A stretch of 64,000 nt of DNA. It comes from Candidatus Obscuribacterales bacterium. GTDB taxonomy: Bacteria; Cyanobacteriota; Vampirovibrionia; Obscuribacterales; Obscuribacteraceae. Every line of letters starts with the position of its first letter. Position 1 is the first letter of the stretch. The translations under genes were made by a program, and so were the position numbers. Positions 34,279 to 43,693 of this stretch are shown here, piece by piece. Where the stretch lies: assembly GCA_019745415.1 (NCBI GenBank), contig JAIETF010000053.1, positions 62,001 through 126,000 of the forward strand, written 5' to 3'. The notes under the pieces are model-generated. The model was not told the origin of the DNA, did no database searches, and saw only the letters and a program-made list of their open reading frames with translations.

Positions 34279-36540
34279 TCAGCTGCCGTTTCCTTCGCCA
34301 CCCCCGGCTTCAGGGCCTGCGTCCTCGTCGACGGTGTCGTCGCTCTCGGCAGAGGCGGGTGCACCTGCCGACGAACCTGAGCCGGAATTGGCGTCGGCAT
34401 TGGCGTCGCCGCCGTTGCCGCTGGTTGCGGCATCGGCAGCCAGTTCGGCCTGCTCCGCCGCTTCCGCCTTGAGGCGCGCCGTTTCCTTGTCGAAGCGGTC
34501 GCGCACCTGGTCGATCATCTTCAGGGCGTTTTCCTCGACGATGGCGGCTGCCTTGCGAGGCTGATAGCCCGACTTGCAGAGACCCCAGTAGGCCAGAGTC
34601 GCTGCCGAGATGACATAGGTGACGTGCATGTCACCCTTGTCGGTGGGCAGCTCCGACTTGCCTTCCATGAGCATCTGGGCCAGGAGTTGTGCCTTGGCTT
34701 CGCGCTCGGGAGTCCAGTTGATGATGTCGATGGTGCTGGCACCGCCTAGGCTCTTGAGCGGCGTACGAATCAGGGCGCGCGCCACGATGGGAGCGACTGC
34801 CTTGATATCGGCCACCGGGATCTGAATCTCGGGGTGTTCCTTCTTGCCTTCGGTCGACTTCCAGGTAATGTACTCCGGAATGTTGTCGAAGCCGACGCCC
34901 TGATCGGCGAGTGCACGGCACTGACGCGCTTCCTTGCTGAAGCCGATCTCGTCGAGAGCGGCGGCAACGATGTAGGCGCGGATGTAGTCCGGCGGATGCG
35001 GCAGGAAGGTCAGCGAGACCTGGCCGTTGCCCACCTGGCTCAGTTCGTAGAACGACTCGGTGCGCAGCAGCTTGGGCGTGTTGAAGATGTTCTTGCGCTT
35101 CGAGTTGAAGGCCGAGAACGTGGAGAGCATGTTGTACAGGTAGGCCGGACCGCCGAGCAGCACGCCGCCCGAGATGTCCGCGTCCACCTCGCCGATGGTG
35201 TCGACGAAGAGCTTGACCAAGAGATTGGCCAGGGGCACCTGCTGCCGTCCGATCTTGACTGCGCTCTTGCTCAGCTTCAGCTCGCCCTTTTCGTGGGCTT
35301 CGAGCACAGCCTTTGCCACCACAGCGCTGAGCTCATCGCCGAGACCTTCCACATCGTGGAAGATGTCGTGCCGGAACTCGTGCATGTAGAGGATGAGCAT
35401 GAGCGTGATGATGTTGCGCTCGTCGTGCGGCACTTCGATGGCATGAGCACCGATGGGACCGCGAGTGCCGGGCAGAGTGGCCGGACCTTCACCGGAGAAG
35501 CGCGCCACGTAGACATTGCCCACGCCGTAGACGCGTGTCTTGAGGCGGTTCTTGGTTTCGGCGCTCATGGAACTGGCGTCCACGTTACCTTCGAAGAGGT
35601 GGTGAGCCTGTTCGACCGAGAAGACGACGGCGTCCAGTTCCTTGTACTTGCCGCTGCGCTGCTGGCCGAAAGCGTCCGTCCAGATGCGCAGAACGTTGAT
35701 GATCGGCGTCAGCTCTTCATCGAGCACTTCGATGGCGGCATCGAGCAGCCGGTACTCGGGCGTGCCGGGGTTCTGGGCGCGCAGACCGTCGAGGGTGCGA
35801 GGCAGCGCAGCCAGGTAGACCCGGCGCAGCTTGTTCAGCTGGCCTTCGAGGCTGTCGATGGCAGGCAGGTACTTGGGGTCCATGTTCTCACGGGCCCAGC
35901 TCACCTTGTCGGCCTGCTCATCGAAGCGCTCGGCGACGATGGCGTCGTACTTACCGTCTTCGAGCAGTTCGCGCAGACCACCGGCGGCCACCAGCAAAGT
36001 GGCGTCGACGGCGGCTTCACGAGCCTTCTCGAGCTGCGGAATGATGCCGGCCGGGCGCTTGGCGGGGATACGGCCCAGGGTGGGGCTGCCCGGAACATAG
36101 GTGCGCAGCAGACCGGAATCGCCGACTTCGTCGTCGGTCAATTCCATCTCGGGATGCCGGCCCTGGCAGTGGGGGGAGGTGGTGCAACCATGGTCGTTGC
36201 CATGATCGCTGCCGTGGTCACCTCCTTTGCCGAAAGGGCGGCCGAGGTCCTCGCTGTCGATGCCGGTGCCGGTGCCGGATTCATTGCCGTCGACGTCATC
36301 CGAGCGGGAAGCGCGGGCGGCGCGAGCGGCAGCCTGCTTCTGCTTGATGCGTGCCAGAGCGCGCACCACCAGGGTCTCCTCGTTCGGGAAAGGGAAATTC
36401 TCGGCGCCATAGCCGGGGCAGATGACCACATGGGGACGGCAGCCGCCCTTGTGACCGTGGGGACGACGATCGTCGCCCTTGTCGCCGGTTTCACCGAGAT
36501 TGAGAACGATCACAGGAGTAGAGGCATTGGATTTTGCCAT
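34279..36540 (-). CDS. Putative zinc metalloprotease-like protein with HEFRH motif
   Basis: 753 residues; AAGGAGCC precedes the ATG at 36540. The N-terminal 170 residues are polar with His/Gly/Asp-rich stretches (GDKGDDRRPHGHKGGC; HGSDHGNDHGCTT), suggesting metal binding or disorder. Near residue 385 lies LMLILYMHEFRHDIFHDVEGLGDELSAVVAKAV, a HExxH zinc-site pattern with downstream acidic residues. The rest is mostly alpha-helical (YRLLDAAIEVLDEELTPIINVL). The C-terminus is Ala/Gly/Asp-rich and low-complexity. No family is recognised. It is one of the most strongly C-ending-codon genes and is separated from fadE by a terminator. Confidence 0.6.
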   Translation of the reverse strand: MAKSNASTPVIVLNLGETGDKGDDRRPHGHKGGCRPHVVICPGYGAENFPFPNEETLVVRALARIKQKQAAARAARASRSDDVDGNESGTGTGIDSEDLGRPFGKGGDHGSDHGNDHGCTTSPHCQGRHPEMELTDDEVGDSGLLRTYVPGSPTLGRIPAKRPAGIIPQLEKAREAAVDATLLVAAGGLRELLEDGKYDAIVAERFDEQADKVSWARENMDPKYLPAIDSLEGQLNKLRRVYLAALPRTLDGLRAQNPGTPEYRLLDAAIEVLDEELTPIINVLRIWTDAFGQQRSGKYKELDAVVFSVEQAHHLFEGNVDASSMSAETKNRLKTRVYGVGNVYVARFSGEGPATLPGTRGPIGAHAIEVPHDERNIITLMLILYMHEFRHDIFHDVEGLGDELSAVVAKAVLEAHEKGELKLSKSAVKIGRQQVPLANLLVKLFVDTIGEVDADISGGVLLGGPAYLYNMLSTFSAFNSKRKNIFNTPKLLRTESFYELSQVGNGQVSLTFLPHPPDYIRAYIVAAALDEIGFSKEARQCRALADQGVGFDNIPEYITWKSTEGKKEHPEIQIPVADIKAVAPIVARALIRTPLKSLGGASTIDIINWTPEREAKAQLLAQMLMEGKSELPTDKGDMHVTYVISAATLAYWGLCKSGYQPRKAAAIVEENALKMIDQVRDRFDKETARLKAEAAEQAELAADAATSGNGGDANADANSGSGSSAGAPASAESDDTVDEDAGPEAGGGEGNGS

Positions 36541-36578
36541 AAATAGGCTCCTTTTCTAGTTGTTTGACTCAATGGAGG

Positions 36579-36614
36579 CGAAAGAAAACGCGACCGAGAT
36601 TGCTCTCGGCCGCG
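36579..36614 (-). terminator. Rho-independent terminator after fadE
   Basis: CGCGACCGAG (36589-36598) pairs with CTCGGCCGCG (36605-36614), with one mismatch and a 6-nt loop. On the minus strand the stem is followed by TTTTCTTTC. It lies 20 bp after the fadE stop and before the start of the next minus-strand gene. Confidence 0.8.
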
Positions 36615-36634
36615 CTCTTTCAGAAAACCCGCGT

Positions 36635-38851
36635 TTAGCGGTAGTAGTGCTCGTCCTTGAAGACGTCCACTTCGCAGGCCGACAGGCAAGCGGCGAGCGC
36701 TTCCTTGACCTGCTGGGCTTCGGCGGCGGTGAGGACACCGTTTGCCTGGGCCTCGCTCACCAGCGCGAAGTCGGCGCCGCCACGGGGCAGCTGCTTGCGC
36801 TTCTGAGCGGCGGAGATCTTGTCGAACAGGCTGGCGGCTTCGCTCTTGAGGCGGAAAGCCTTGATCAGACGACCGAGCGCCGGCTTGTCTTCGGCGGGGA
36901 TGTAGACACCCTCGCTCAGACGCAGGAACTGCTCGTCGAAGTTCTGGATGGCGCGCGCCGCACCGTGCGAATGCTTGTCGCTGGTGCCCAGCGAAAGCGG
37001 ATTGACGCGCAGACCGAAGAGGCCGAGGGTGCGCATGAAGAAGCCCACCACCGGCATGCGGGAGTTGGCGTAGATGCCTTCGAAGGCCTTCTGCACTTCA
37101 TTGAGGGCGAACTCGACGCTCGCCTGCACCAGGGGCAGGTCTTCGGGACGCCGGCCTTCTGCTTCGAAGCGACGCAGTGCCGCCACGCCCAGAGAGATCC
37201 AGGCGAAGGCGTCGGCATAGCGACCGTTCAGGCGACCTTCCTTCTTGAGGTTGCCGCCGACCAGCAGGAGACCCAGGTCGGTGAGCAAGCCGAAGCGAGC
37301 GGCAGCCCAGCCCAGACGGCGATAGTAGGTCTTGGTCTGCGGTGCCACGTTGGGCACGCTGATCAGATGGCCGCGGGTGACGCTGTGCAAGCCGGTGCGC
37401 AGCGCGCCCAGGACCACATGACCGACCCAGCCGAAGAGGGTGTTGCGGAAGAGACGGGGGTCGTCCTTCTCGACGGCTTCGACCATGCGCTGCGAGTAGG
37501 GGTGGCAACGCACCGCACCCTGACCGTTCACCAGGAAGGTGCGGGTCATGATGTTGGCGCCTTCCACGGTGATGCCCACCGGGATGGACTGGTAGAGCAG
37601 CCCGAGGATGTTGTTCGGACCCTGCATGACGCCGGCGCCGCTGAAGACATCCATGCCGTCGCCGACCACGCGTGCCGACCAGTCGGTGCTGTAGGCCTTG
37701 AGCATGCCCGACGTCACCGGCGGGTTGATGTTGTTGTCGATGGCGGTGCAGAGGAAGACACGGGAGGCTTCGAAGAGATAGGTGAGGGCCGCCATGCGAC
37801 CGACCCGCTCTTCCACGCCCTGCATCTTGCCGATGGCCAGGCCGAACTGGCTGCGCACCATCGAGTAGGCACCGGTGGCCGTGGTGGCCATCTTCATGCC
37901 GCCGATGGCACCTGCGGGCAGCGAGATGCCGCGACCGCCTGCCAGCTGCTCCATGAGCATGCGCCAACCGCGACCAGCGCAGTCGGGGCCGCCGATGATG
38001 TTGTCCAGGCCGACGACCACGTCCTTGCCGATCAGGGGGCCGTTTTCGAAGCCGCCGCCGATGGGCATGTGGTGGTCACCGTTGTAGAAGCCCGGCGTGC
38101 CCTTGTGCACCAGGATGGTGGTGATGCCGACGTTCTCGCCCTTGCCGAGCAGATTGTCGGGGTCGATCACCTTGCAGGCCACAGTGGCGATGTTGGCGAT
38201 CGAGCCGAGGGTCATGTAGCGCTTCTCGAAGTTGCAGCGCAGCTTGATGCTGCCGTCGCTGTCGCGGAAGGCATGGGCGGTGGCCTTGATGCTTTCGGCG
38301 TCGCTGCCGGCGGTGAGCTCGGTCAGACCGAAGCAGGGCACATAGGTGCCGTCGGCCAGGCGAGGCAGATAGTGCTTCTTCTGCTCGGGGGTGCCGTAGT
38401 GGATGAGCAGTTCGGCCGCGCTCAGGCTGTTGGCGATGATCACCACGGTGGCCACCTGACTGCAGTGGGGCATGAGTTTGCCCATGATGGTGGAGATGGC
38501 CAGGCGCGAGAAGCCCTTGCCGCCCCACTCTTTGGGAATCATCAGGCCCATGAAGCCCTGCGCCTTGAGGTAGGCCATGGCGTCGTCGGGGATGCGACGG
38601 GTCAGGTAAGCGTTCCATGGGTCGACCATGGCACAGAGTTCCTGACAGGGACCGTCGATGAAGTCCTGCTCTTCCTTGGTCAGCCCGCCGTAGGGATTGG
38701 CGAGCACCTGCTTGAAGCGCAGCTTACCGGCGAAGATATCGCCGTCGATCCAGACATCACCCGCCTCCAGCGCCTGGCGCTCGGTGGCGGAGATCTCCGG
38801 CAGAAGTTTCCATGAACGCATGAGCTTCATGGCCATTTTGGATGGAGACAT
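36635..38851 (-). CDS. fadE: Acyl-CoA dehydrogenase, FadE type
   Basis: 738 residues from the ATG at 38851 with AAGGGAAC upstream; the frame itself starts at 38956. FadE-type enzymes carry out the first step of fatty-acid beta-oxidation. Features: EEQDFIDGPCQELCAMVDPWNAYLTRRIPDDAMAYLKAQGFMGLMIPKEWGGKG, ELLIHYGTPEQKKHYLPRLADG, FGLTELTAGSDAES, LRCNFEKRYMTLGSIANIATVACKV and GMDVFSGAGVMQGPNNILG. A C-terminal DUF1974-like region covers about 480-730. Length is close to that of long FadE. The C-ending codons are extreme. A degenerate copy of the palindrome core lies just upstream, at 38871-38892. Confidence 0.92.
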   Translation of the reverse strand: MSPSKMAMKLMRSWKLLPEISATERQALEAGDVWIDGDIFAGKLRFKQVLANPYGGLTKEEQDFIDGPCQELCAMVDPWNAYLTRRIPDDAMAYLKAQGFMGLMIPKEWGGKGFSRLAISTIMGKLMPHCSQVATVVIIANSLSAAELLIHYGTPEQKKHYLPRLADGTYVPCFGLTELTAGSDAESIKATAHAFRDSDGSIKLRCNFEKRYMTLGSIANIATVACKVIDPDNLLGKGENVGITTILVHKGTPGFYNGDHHMPIGGGFENGPLIGKDVVVGLDNIIGGPDCAGRGWRMLMEQLAGGRGISLPAGAIGGMKMATTATGAYSMVRSQFGLAIGKMQGVEERVGRMAALTYLFEASRVFLCTAIDNNINPPVTSGMLKAYSTDWSARVVGDGMDVFSGAGVMQGPNNILGLLYQSIPVGITVEGANIMTRTFLVNGQGAVRCHPYSQRMVEAVEKDDPRLFRNTLFGWVGHVVLGALRTGLHSVTRGHLISVPNVAPQTKTYYRRLGWAAARFGLLTDLGLLLVGGNLKKEGRLNGRYADAFAWISLGVAALRRFEAEGRRPEDLPLVQASVEFALNEVQKAFEGIYANSRMPVVGFFMRTLGLFGLRVNPLSLGTSDKHSHGAARAIQNFDEQFLRLSEGVYIPAEDKPALGRLIKAFRLKSEAASLFDKISAAQKRKQLPRGGADFALVSEAQANGVLTAAEAQQVKEALAACLSACEVDVFKDEHYYR

Positions 38852-38913
38852 TGTTTGTTCCCTTGGTTCGTTATACCGATACCGATGGGTAATCGATAAG
38901 TTGAGGGGCCGCC

Positions 38914-38945
38914 AACCGCCGCGGTATTTCAGCTCCACGGCGGTT
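38914..38945. other. Hairpin upstream of fadE
   Basis: AACCGCCG (38914-38921) pairs with CGGCGGTT (38938-38945). It lies 63 bp upstream of the fadE start, beyond TTATACCGATACCGATGGGT at 38871, which looks like a decayed relative of the AACCGATATCGGTT palindrome. It may be part of the fadE leader. Confidence 0.4.
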
Positions 38946-39052
38946 GTCGGGTCCATACAAAAATCGCCGGGCGGAAGCGGTCGAAAGATGTGCTGTCACA
39001 TCATTAGTTCTGACCGTCCCGTCCGGCGAGTGCATCAAAAGGGATGCTGTTT

Positions 39053-39101
39053 GAAGTCCGGCTTGAGTCGCCGGTCTTCAGATCTGACGCGAAGCGTCAG
39101 A
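39053..39101 (-). terminator. Nested hairpins after the M4 protease gene
   Basis: TCTGACGC/GCGTCAGA (39083-39101, loop GAA) overlaps the stop codon of the protease gene. A second stem, 39053-39079, pairs GAAG and CCGGC with GCCGG and CTTC around GACTCAA on the minus strand. T-runs are short, so termination would rely on stem strength. Confidence 0.55.
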
Positions 39102-40116
39102 CCTTGATGCCCACGTCGTCCCAAGCCTTCTTGAGCTTGGCCACGAGGGCGGGCGCCATGGTGTTGCAGTTCTCGACCGTCTTGCGGGCGAAGTCGGCGA
39201 TGCTGGCGCGGCCGGTGACGCGGTTGGTGCCGCAGTTCGACTCCCACCAGATGTGCGCCGGCTCCTTCCAGGAGTGGCCGCCCACGGCGTTGGCGAACAG
39301 GGCGAAGGCCTTGTTCGGGATGCCGCTGTTGATGTGCACACCACCGTTATCGCCCGAACCGCGGTACAGCTTGCTGTAGTGGTCGGGCTGCGGGTCCTTG
39401 CCCAGCTTCGGATCGTTGTAGGCGGTGCCCGGAGCGATCATCGAACGCAGGGCGACACCCTTGATGGTCGGGCCGAAGATGCCCTTGCCGATCAGCCAGT
39501 GTGCCTTGTCCACCGTCTCCTTGTTGAGCCACTGCTCGTAGCAGGCGCCCATCACGTCGGAGAAGCTCTCGTTCAGAGCGCCGGACTCGCCGTAGTAGTC
39601 GAGACCCGAGGTGTGCTCGGTGACGCCGTGAGCCAGCTCATGACCGACCACGTTGGCGGTGACGAAGGTGACGAAGATGACGCCGTCGCCGTCGCCATAG
39701 GTCATGCTGGAGCCGTTCCAGAAGGCGTTGTTGTAGTTGCGACCGTAGTGGACGGTGCCCACCAGGTTCATGCCGTTGCCGTCGATCGAGTTCCAGCCGA
39801 ATTCCTGCTTGAGGAAGTCGCGCATGCCGCCGTGGTAGTCGTAGGCATTGTCGGTGGTCTTGTCGCCGGTGACCTTGTCGCCTTCGAAGCGAGCACGCGT
39901 GCCGGGCAGGCGGGTCGTGTTCTTGGCGTCGTAGATCTGGCGCTCGGCCTTGCCGGCGGCGAAGCGGTAGGGGATGCGGCCGGAGGCAGCAGCCTGAGCG
40001 ATCTTCTGGGTTTCGAGGATGGTGGCGATGAAGGACAGCGAGGCGTTCGGATTGAGCCGCGCGATGTCGTGCAGCAGGTCGGACGGGATGAAACCGTCCA
40101 GGGTACGCTTGGTCAT
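39097..40116 (-). CDS. Protealysin-like thermolysin-family (M4) metalloprotease
   Basis: 339 residues with AAGGAA before the ATG. The zinc site is VVGHELAHGVTEHTSGL (His159, His163), with the third ligand in SGALNESFSDVMG and the substrate region in DNGGVHINSGIPNKAFALF. The short N-terminal part (IPSDLLHDIARLNPNASLSFIATI) resembles the short propeptide of protealysins, and there is no signal peptide. Protealysin-type enzymes can act inside cells or be exported by unknown routes. AEIxH-type ligands and the YGDGDG calcium loop are also recognisable. It belongs to the C-ending-codon set. Confidence 0.93.
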   Translation of the reverse strand: MTKRTLDGFIPSDLLHDIARLNPNASLSFIATILETQKIAQAAASGRIPYRFAAGKAERQIYDAKNTTRLPGTRARFEGDKVTGDKTTDNAYDYHGGMRDFLKQEFGWNSIDGNGMNLVGTVHYGRNYNNAFWNGSSMTYGDGDGVIFVTFVTANVVGHELAHGVTEHTSGLDYYGESGALNESFSDVMGACYEQWLNKETVDKAHWLIGKGIFGPTIKGVALRSMIAPGTAYNDPKLGKDPQPDHYSKLYRGSGDNGGVHINSGIPNKAFALFANAVGGHSWKEPAHIWWESNCGTNRVTGRASIADFARKTVENCNTMAPALVAKLKKAWDDVGIKV

Positions 40117-40851
40117 GGTACTTTCCTTTTTGTTTATTCCGGCGAAACAAACTGCAGCCTCAGGTCCAAGCGGAATTGCTTTGGTACCGGCGGCAGCCTT
40201 TCGGCGGTTGGTTGATGAAGCAGAAAAACGTTCAGTTCAGTCTTCGGTCCGCTGCGAACACACCCCTGGCTAGCAGGTGATCACCTCCATCCTGCACTGC
40301 AGGTGGTGGCTATTGTTCGAAGTGGTGACAGAGCTTATGAGAAAAAGCTTGTATTGGTTTCCGAAGAAAAGAGGACTAAACGCGCCGTGAGACTAAGAAA
40401 TAACCAGATAGGAATTCAAGATGCAGATAGATAACTGAAATATATTCAAGATCTGGATGTCAAGAGGCACAAATTACGTGGTTAGCGCAACTTGGCCTGC
40501 CTGCGCTGTTTGCTTTGTCGGCTCAAAAATCAGAATGACGAAAACTGCTTGAAAGAGTCTCGCAAGATAAGAGCTCACTTTTGTGAGCATATTCATATCT
40601 TGACATTCTTGCCTCAAATGGAAGGAATCGTCTAGAGATCAGGTACTCATGTTCATCGCGCGAATAATTCTTTTGGAATTCTCGCTTATTCTCTATAGGT
40701 AAGTCCCTTAATCTAGACAGAGACAAACAGGCGCGCCGCTTGGCTATAAATTGTTGTGACATTAGGTTGTCGAATCCGAGACTATCTCATTATTCAGAGC
40801 TCATTTTCTGCCAAAATCTCTTTCGGCTTTCGGAAGAAATTGAGGTAAGCG
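40117..40851. other. 735-bp gene-free gap with two hairpins
   Basis: It contains a 12-bp palindrome AGGTGATCACCT at 40275-40286 near the protease promoter side. A nested hairpin at 40563-40602 pairs CAAGATA with TATCTTG and, inside, GCTCAC with GTGAGC around TTTT. The rest is AT-rich. I see no credible gene; a minus frame at 40523-40762 has no ribosome site. Confidence 0.5.
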
Positions 40852-43542
40852 ATGATGCACACAGGCAACGGCTCAGTCGGCAAAGAATCCGGCTTCAGAC
40901 TGGATAGTTTCGTCAAACCAAGTCATTACGACATTCATTTGACCCCCGACTTATCAAAATTTGTTTTTGATGGCGAAGTGACAATCGAGATAGAACTCGA
41001 ACAAGCCACAAATCGCATCGCCATCAACTCAAAAGAGCTTGAAATAGAAAGTTTTGTAGCTGTTCAAGCTGGTGGGGTGGAGCACAAGGCAAAAGTCTCA
41101 GTCTGTGAAGAAACCGAGATAGCCACTCTGCAGTTTGGAGAAACACTGGCAGCCGGTAAGTGGACTCTCAAGTCCAGCTTCAAAGGCACGCTCAACGACA
41201 AGCTCAAAGGCTTCTACCGCTCCTTCTGGGTTGACGAAAAAGGCGATAAACAGCCAATCGCCACTACTCAGTTTGAGTCTACCGATGCCAGGCGCGCCTT
41301 TCCTTGCTTCGATGAACCGGCTTTCAAAGCCACTTTCGATGTACGCCTCACGGTTGATGAGAACCTGACAGCATTGTCGAACGGCGCCGTCGTTAAGACT
41401 GAGCCTGCGCCCGGCGGCAAGAAGACCATCACCTATGAGCGCACCATGAAGATGTCCACCTATCTGGTGTGCTTCTGCGTCGGTAACTTTGTCTCGAGCA
41501 AACCCATCGATGTAAACGGCATCGAAGTGCGCATCTGGTCGGTGCCCGGAAAAGAAAAGCTCACTTCCTTTGCGCTCGATGTCTCGGCCTTCGCCATTGA
41601 CTATTACGAGAAGTATTTCGAGATTCCCTATCCGGGCGGTAAAAAGATCGACCACATCGCCATACCCGACTTTGCTTCGGGAGCTATGGAGAACCTCGGT
41701 CTCATCACCTATCGTGAAACAGCGCTTTTGTTGGATGAAGCTCATGCCACCCACGCAGAGCGCAAGCGCGTTGCTGAAGTGGTCATGCACGAATTAGCCC
41801 ATATGTGGTTCGGCGACCTTGTCACCATGGGTTGGTGGAATGGGCTCTGGTTGAACGAGAGCTTCGCCACATTTATGGAAAATCTCTGCCTCTCTAAATG
41901 GAAGCCCGAGTGGGAGATTTGGAATGATTTCGGTCTCTCGCGCGCCGCTGCCTCAAGAGTGGACGCTCTCAACAGCACTCATCCCATCGAATGTCCGGTC
42001 AATCATCCCGATGAAGCGGCTGAAATGTTCGATGTGATTTCATATGAAAAAGGCTGCTCGGTCCTCTACCAGATTCACGAATTCATTGGTGCCGAAACTT
42101 TTAGACAGGGCATTGCTGCCTATCTAAAAAAACACAGCTACGGCAATACCGAGACCCACGACCTCTGGGATGCTCTTGAAGAAGCCTGTCAGAACAAAGC
42201 TCGGCGCGAAGGCCTTACAGAAGCTGAACCGGTGCGCTTGATTATGGATAAATGGGTATTCACTCCCGGTCATCCTGTGGTTGAGGCATCTGCAGTCGGT
42301 GCCGGCGAGACCGTGAGTAAGCTCAGTCTCAAGCAGTCTCCCTTCAAGTTCCTCAAACAGAGCCAAAGTTCTCAACCTGATCAAGCTGCAACTTGGCCGA
42401 TACCGCTCAGTCTGCGTGCCTTGCTCAAAGACGGCAGCCAAAAACTGATCGAGAAACGCATTCTTATGGACGAGAAATGTATGGATGTGGATCTTGGCGG
42501 TGAAGCGGTTTGGGTAGTGCTCAATGCCGGCGGCTCAGGATTTTACCGGGTCACCTATGATAGACAGCTGACCTCTCTGCTTACAAAGAATGGCGCACCA
42601 AGCGACAAACTCTCCAGTATAGAGAGATTCAATCTGGTCAACGATGCCTGGGCTTGCGTAAGAGCCGGCATACTGTCTGCTTCCGACTACCTCAATCTCA
42701 TACAGGTCTTCGAAAGCGAAAACGATCCCAATGTCTGGGCTATCATTCTTGCTTCGCTTGGGCATCTCAATAGTCTCACCGCAGTTGGATCTGAAGCCCG
42801 TGCCAGTATGGCCAGGCTAATCAGAAAGCTAGCGCGACCGGCTTTCGATAAGCTCGGTCTGCATGCTGCTCAGGGTTCGGCTGAAACTGTGCAGACCAAG
42901 CAACTGAGAAGCACGTTGCTCTCTACGCTGGGAACCATCGGCGAAGACAAAGAATTGTCCCAGAAAGGCATACAGCTCTTTGAGACCTGGTGCAAGGACA
43001 GGGCGGCTCTTGATGCCGACCTGGTGCCAGCAGTGGTTTCCATTACGGCCTATCACGGTGAAAGCAAGGCTTACGACAATTTCCTCGCTCTCTCGAAGGC
43101 TGCTACTTCGCCGCAAGAAGTGCAGCGCTTTCTCTTTGCCTTGGCTCGCTTCCGTGACAAAGCCCTGTTGAAGCGCACAATCGATGCTTGTTTGAGCGAT
43201 GATGTGCGCACCCAAGACGCTCCCTACCTGTTCGCTGCTCTAATGAGCAACGAAGAGGCAGGCAGCGACGCCTGGCGGTTTTTGAAAGAAAACTGGCAGA
43301 CCATGGTTGACCGCTATCCCGAAAATGGAGTGGTCAGAATGGTTTCGGCTGTGTCGTCTCTCGACAAGCCTGAACTAGCCAAAGATGTCAGATCTTTCTT
43401 TGCCGCGCACCCTGTCAAATCAGGCGAAATGGCTGTAGCTCAAGCGCTCGAACAGCTCGACATCAATGTCAAACTGCGTGAGCGTGAAGAGAAGAATCTC
43501 AGCGAGAGTGTTCTGACCGATTTGGTCGGAGCACGCAACTAA
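40852..43542 (+). CDS. M1-family aminopeptidase, copy 1
   Basis: 896 residues. The M1 signatures are intact: GAMENLGLITYRE (substrate recognition), MHELAHMWFGDLVTMGWWNGLWLNESFA (zinc ligands His313, His317 and Glu336). A long C-terminal helical region of the ERAP1-like type follows. There is no signal peptide, so it is probably a cytoplasmic aminopeptidase that removes N-terminal residues from peptides. GAGGTAAG precedes the start. It is followed by a terminator and then a second, strongly related gene, so the pair arose by duplication. Its codons are less C-biased than in the second copy. Confidence 0.95.
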   Translation: MMHTGNGSVGKESGFRLDSFVKPSHYDIHLTPDLSKFVFDGEVTIEIELEQATNRIAINSKELEIESFVAVQAGGVEHKAKVSVCEETEIATLQFGETLAAGKWTLKSSFKGTLNDKLKGFYRSFWVDEKGDKQPIATTQFESTDARRAFPCFDEPAFKATFDVRLTVDENLTALSNGAVVKTEPAPGGKKTITYERTMKMSTYLVCFCVGNFVSSKPIDVNGIEVRIWSVPGKEKLTSFALDVSAFAIDYYEKYFEIPYPGGKKIDHIAIPDFASGAMENLGLITYRETALLLDEAHATHAERKRVAEVVMHELAHMWFGDLVTMGWWNGLWLNESFATFMENLCLSKWKPEWEIWNDFGLSRAAASRVDALNSTHPIECPVNHPDEAAEMFDVISYEKGCSVLYQIHEFIGAETFRQGIAAYLKKHSYGNTETHDLWDALEEACQNKARREGLTEAEPVRLIMDKWVFTPGHPVVEASAVGAGETVSKLSLKQSPFKFLKQSQSSQPDQAATWPIPLSLRALLKDGSQKLIEKRILMDEKCMDVDLGGEAVWVVLNAGGSGFYRVTYDRQLTSLLTKNGAPSDKLSSIERFNLVNDAWACVRAGILSASDYLNLIQVFESENDPNVWAIILASLGHLNSLTAVGSEARASMARLIRKLARPAFDKLGLHAAQGSAETVQTKQLRSTLLSTLGTIGEDKELSQKGIQLFETWCKDRAALDADLVPAVVSITAYHGESKAYDNFLALSKAATSPQEVQRFLFALARFRDKALLKRTIDACLSDDVRTQDAPYLFAALMSNEEAGSDAWRFLKENWQTMVDRYPENGVVRMVSAVSSLDKPELAKDVRSFFAAHPVKSGEMAVAQALEQLDINVKLREREEKNLSESVLTDLVGARN

Positions 43543-43624
43543 GTCGAAAGCTTAGCCGAAAGCTTAGCTCAAGGCTTTGGAGAGTCTCTTCCTGAGCTGA
43601 TCAAGCCAATCATGCCGTCCACCT

Positions 43625-43655
43625 GAAAGCCCGCCGCAAGCGGGCTTTCTGTTTT
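43625..43655 (+). terminator. Rho-independent terminator between the two aminopeptidase genes
   Basis: GAAAGCCCGC (43625-43634) pairs with GCGGGCTTTC (43640-43649), loop CGCAA, followed by TGTTTTG. It separates transcription of the two copies; the second gene starts 39 bp later. Confidence 0.8.
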
Positions 43656-43693
43656 GAAACAACCAACCGAATATCACTCTAAGGAGAAGTCTT

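Noticed and set aside
34834..36546. 570-codon plus-strand frame opposite the HEFRH gene
   Set aside because: The minus frame has a good ribosome site and helical protein pattern; the plus frame is a GC-rich shadow.
36560..38815. 751-codon plus-strand frame opposite fadE
   Set aside because: Mirror of a strong FadE match. The minus strand also has start site and terminator.
40523..40762. 79-codon minus-strand frame in the large gap before the aminopeptidases
   Set aside because: No ribosome site and a basic, unstructured product; overlaps a hairpin.
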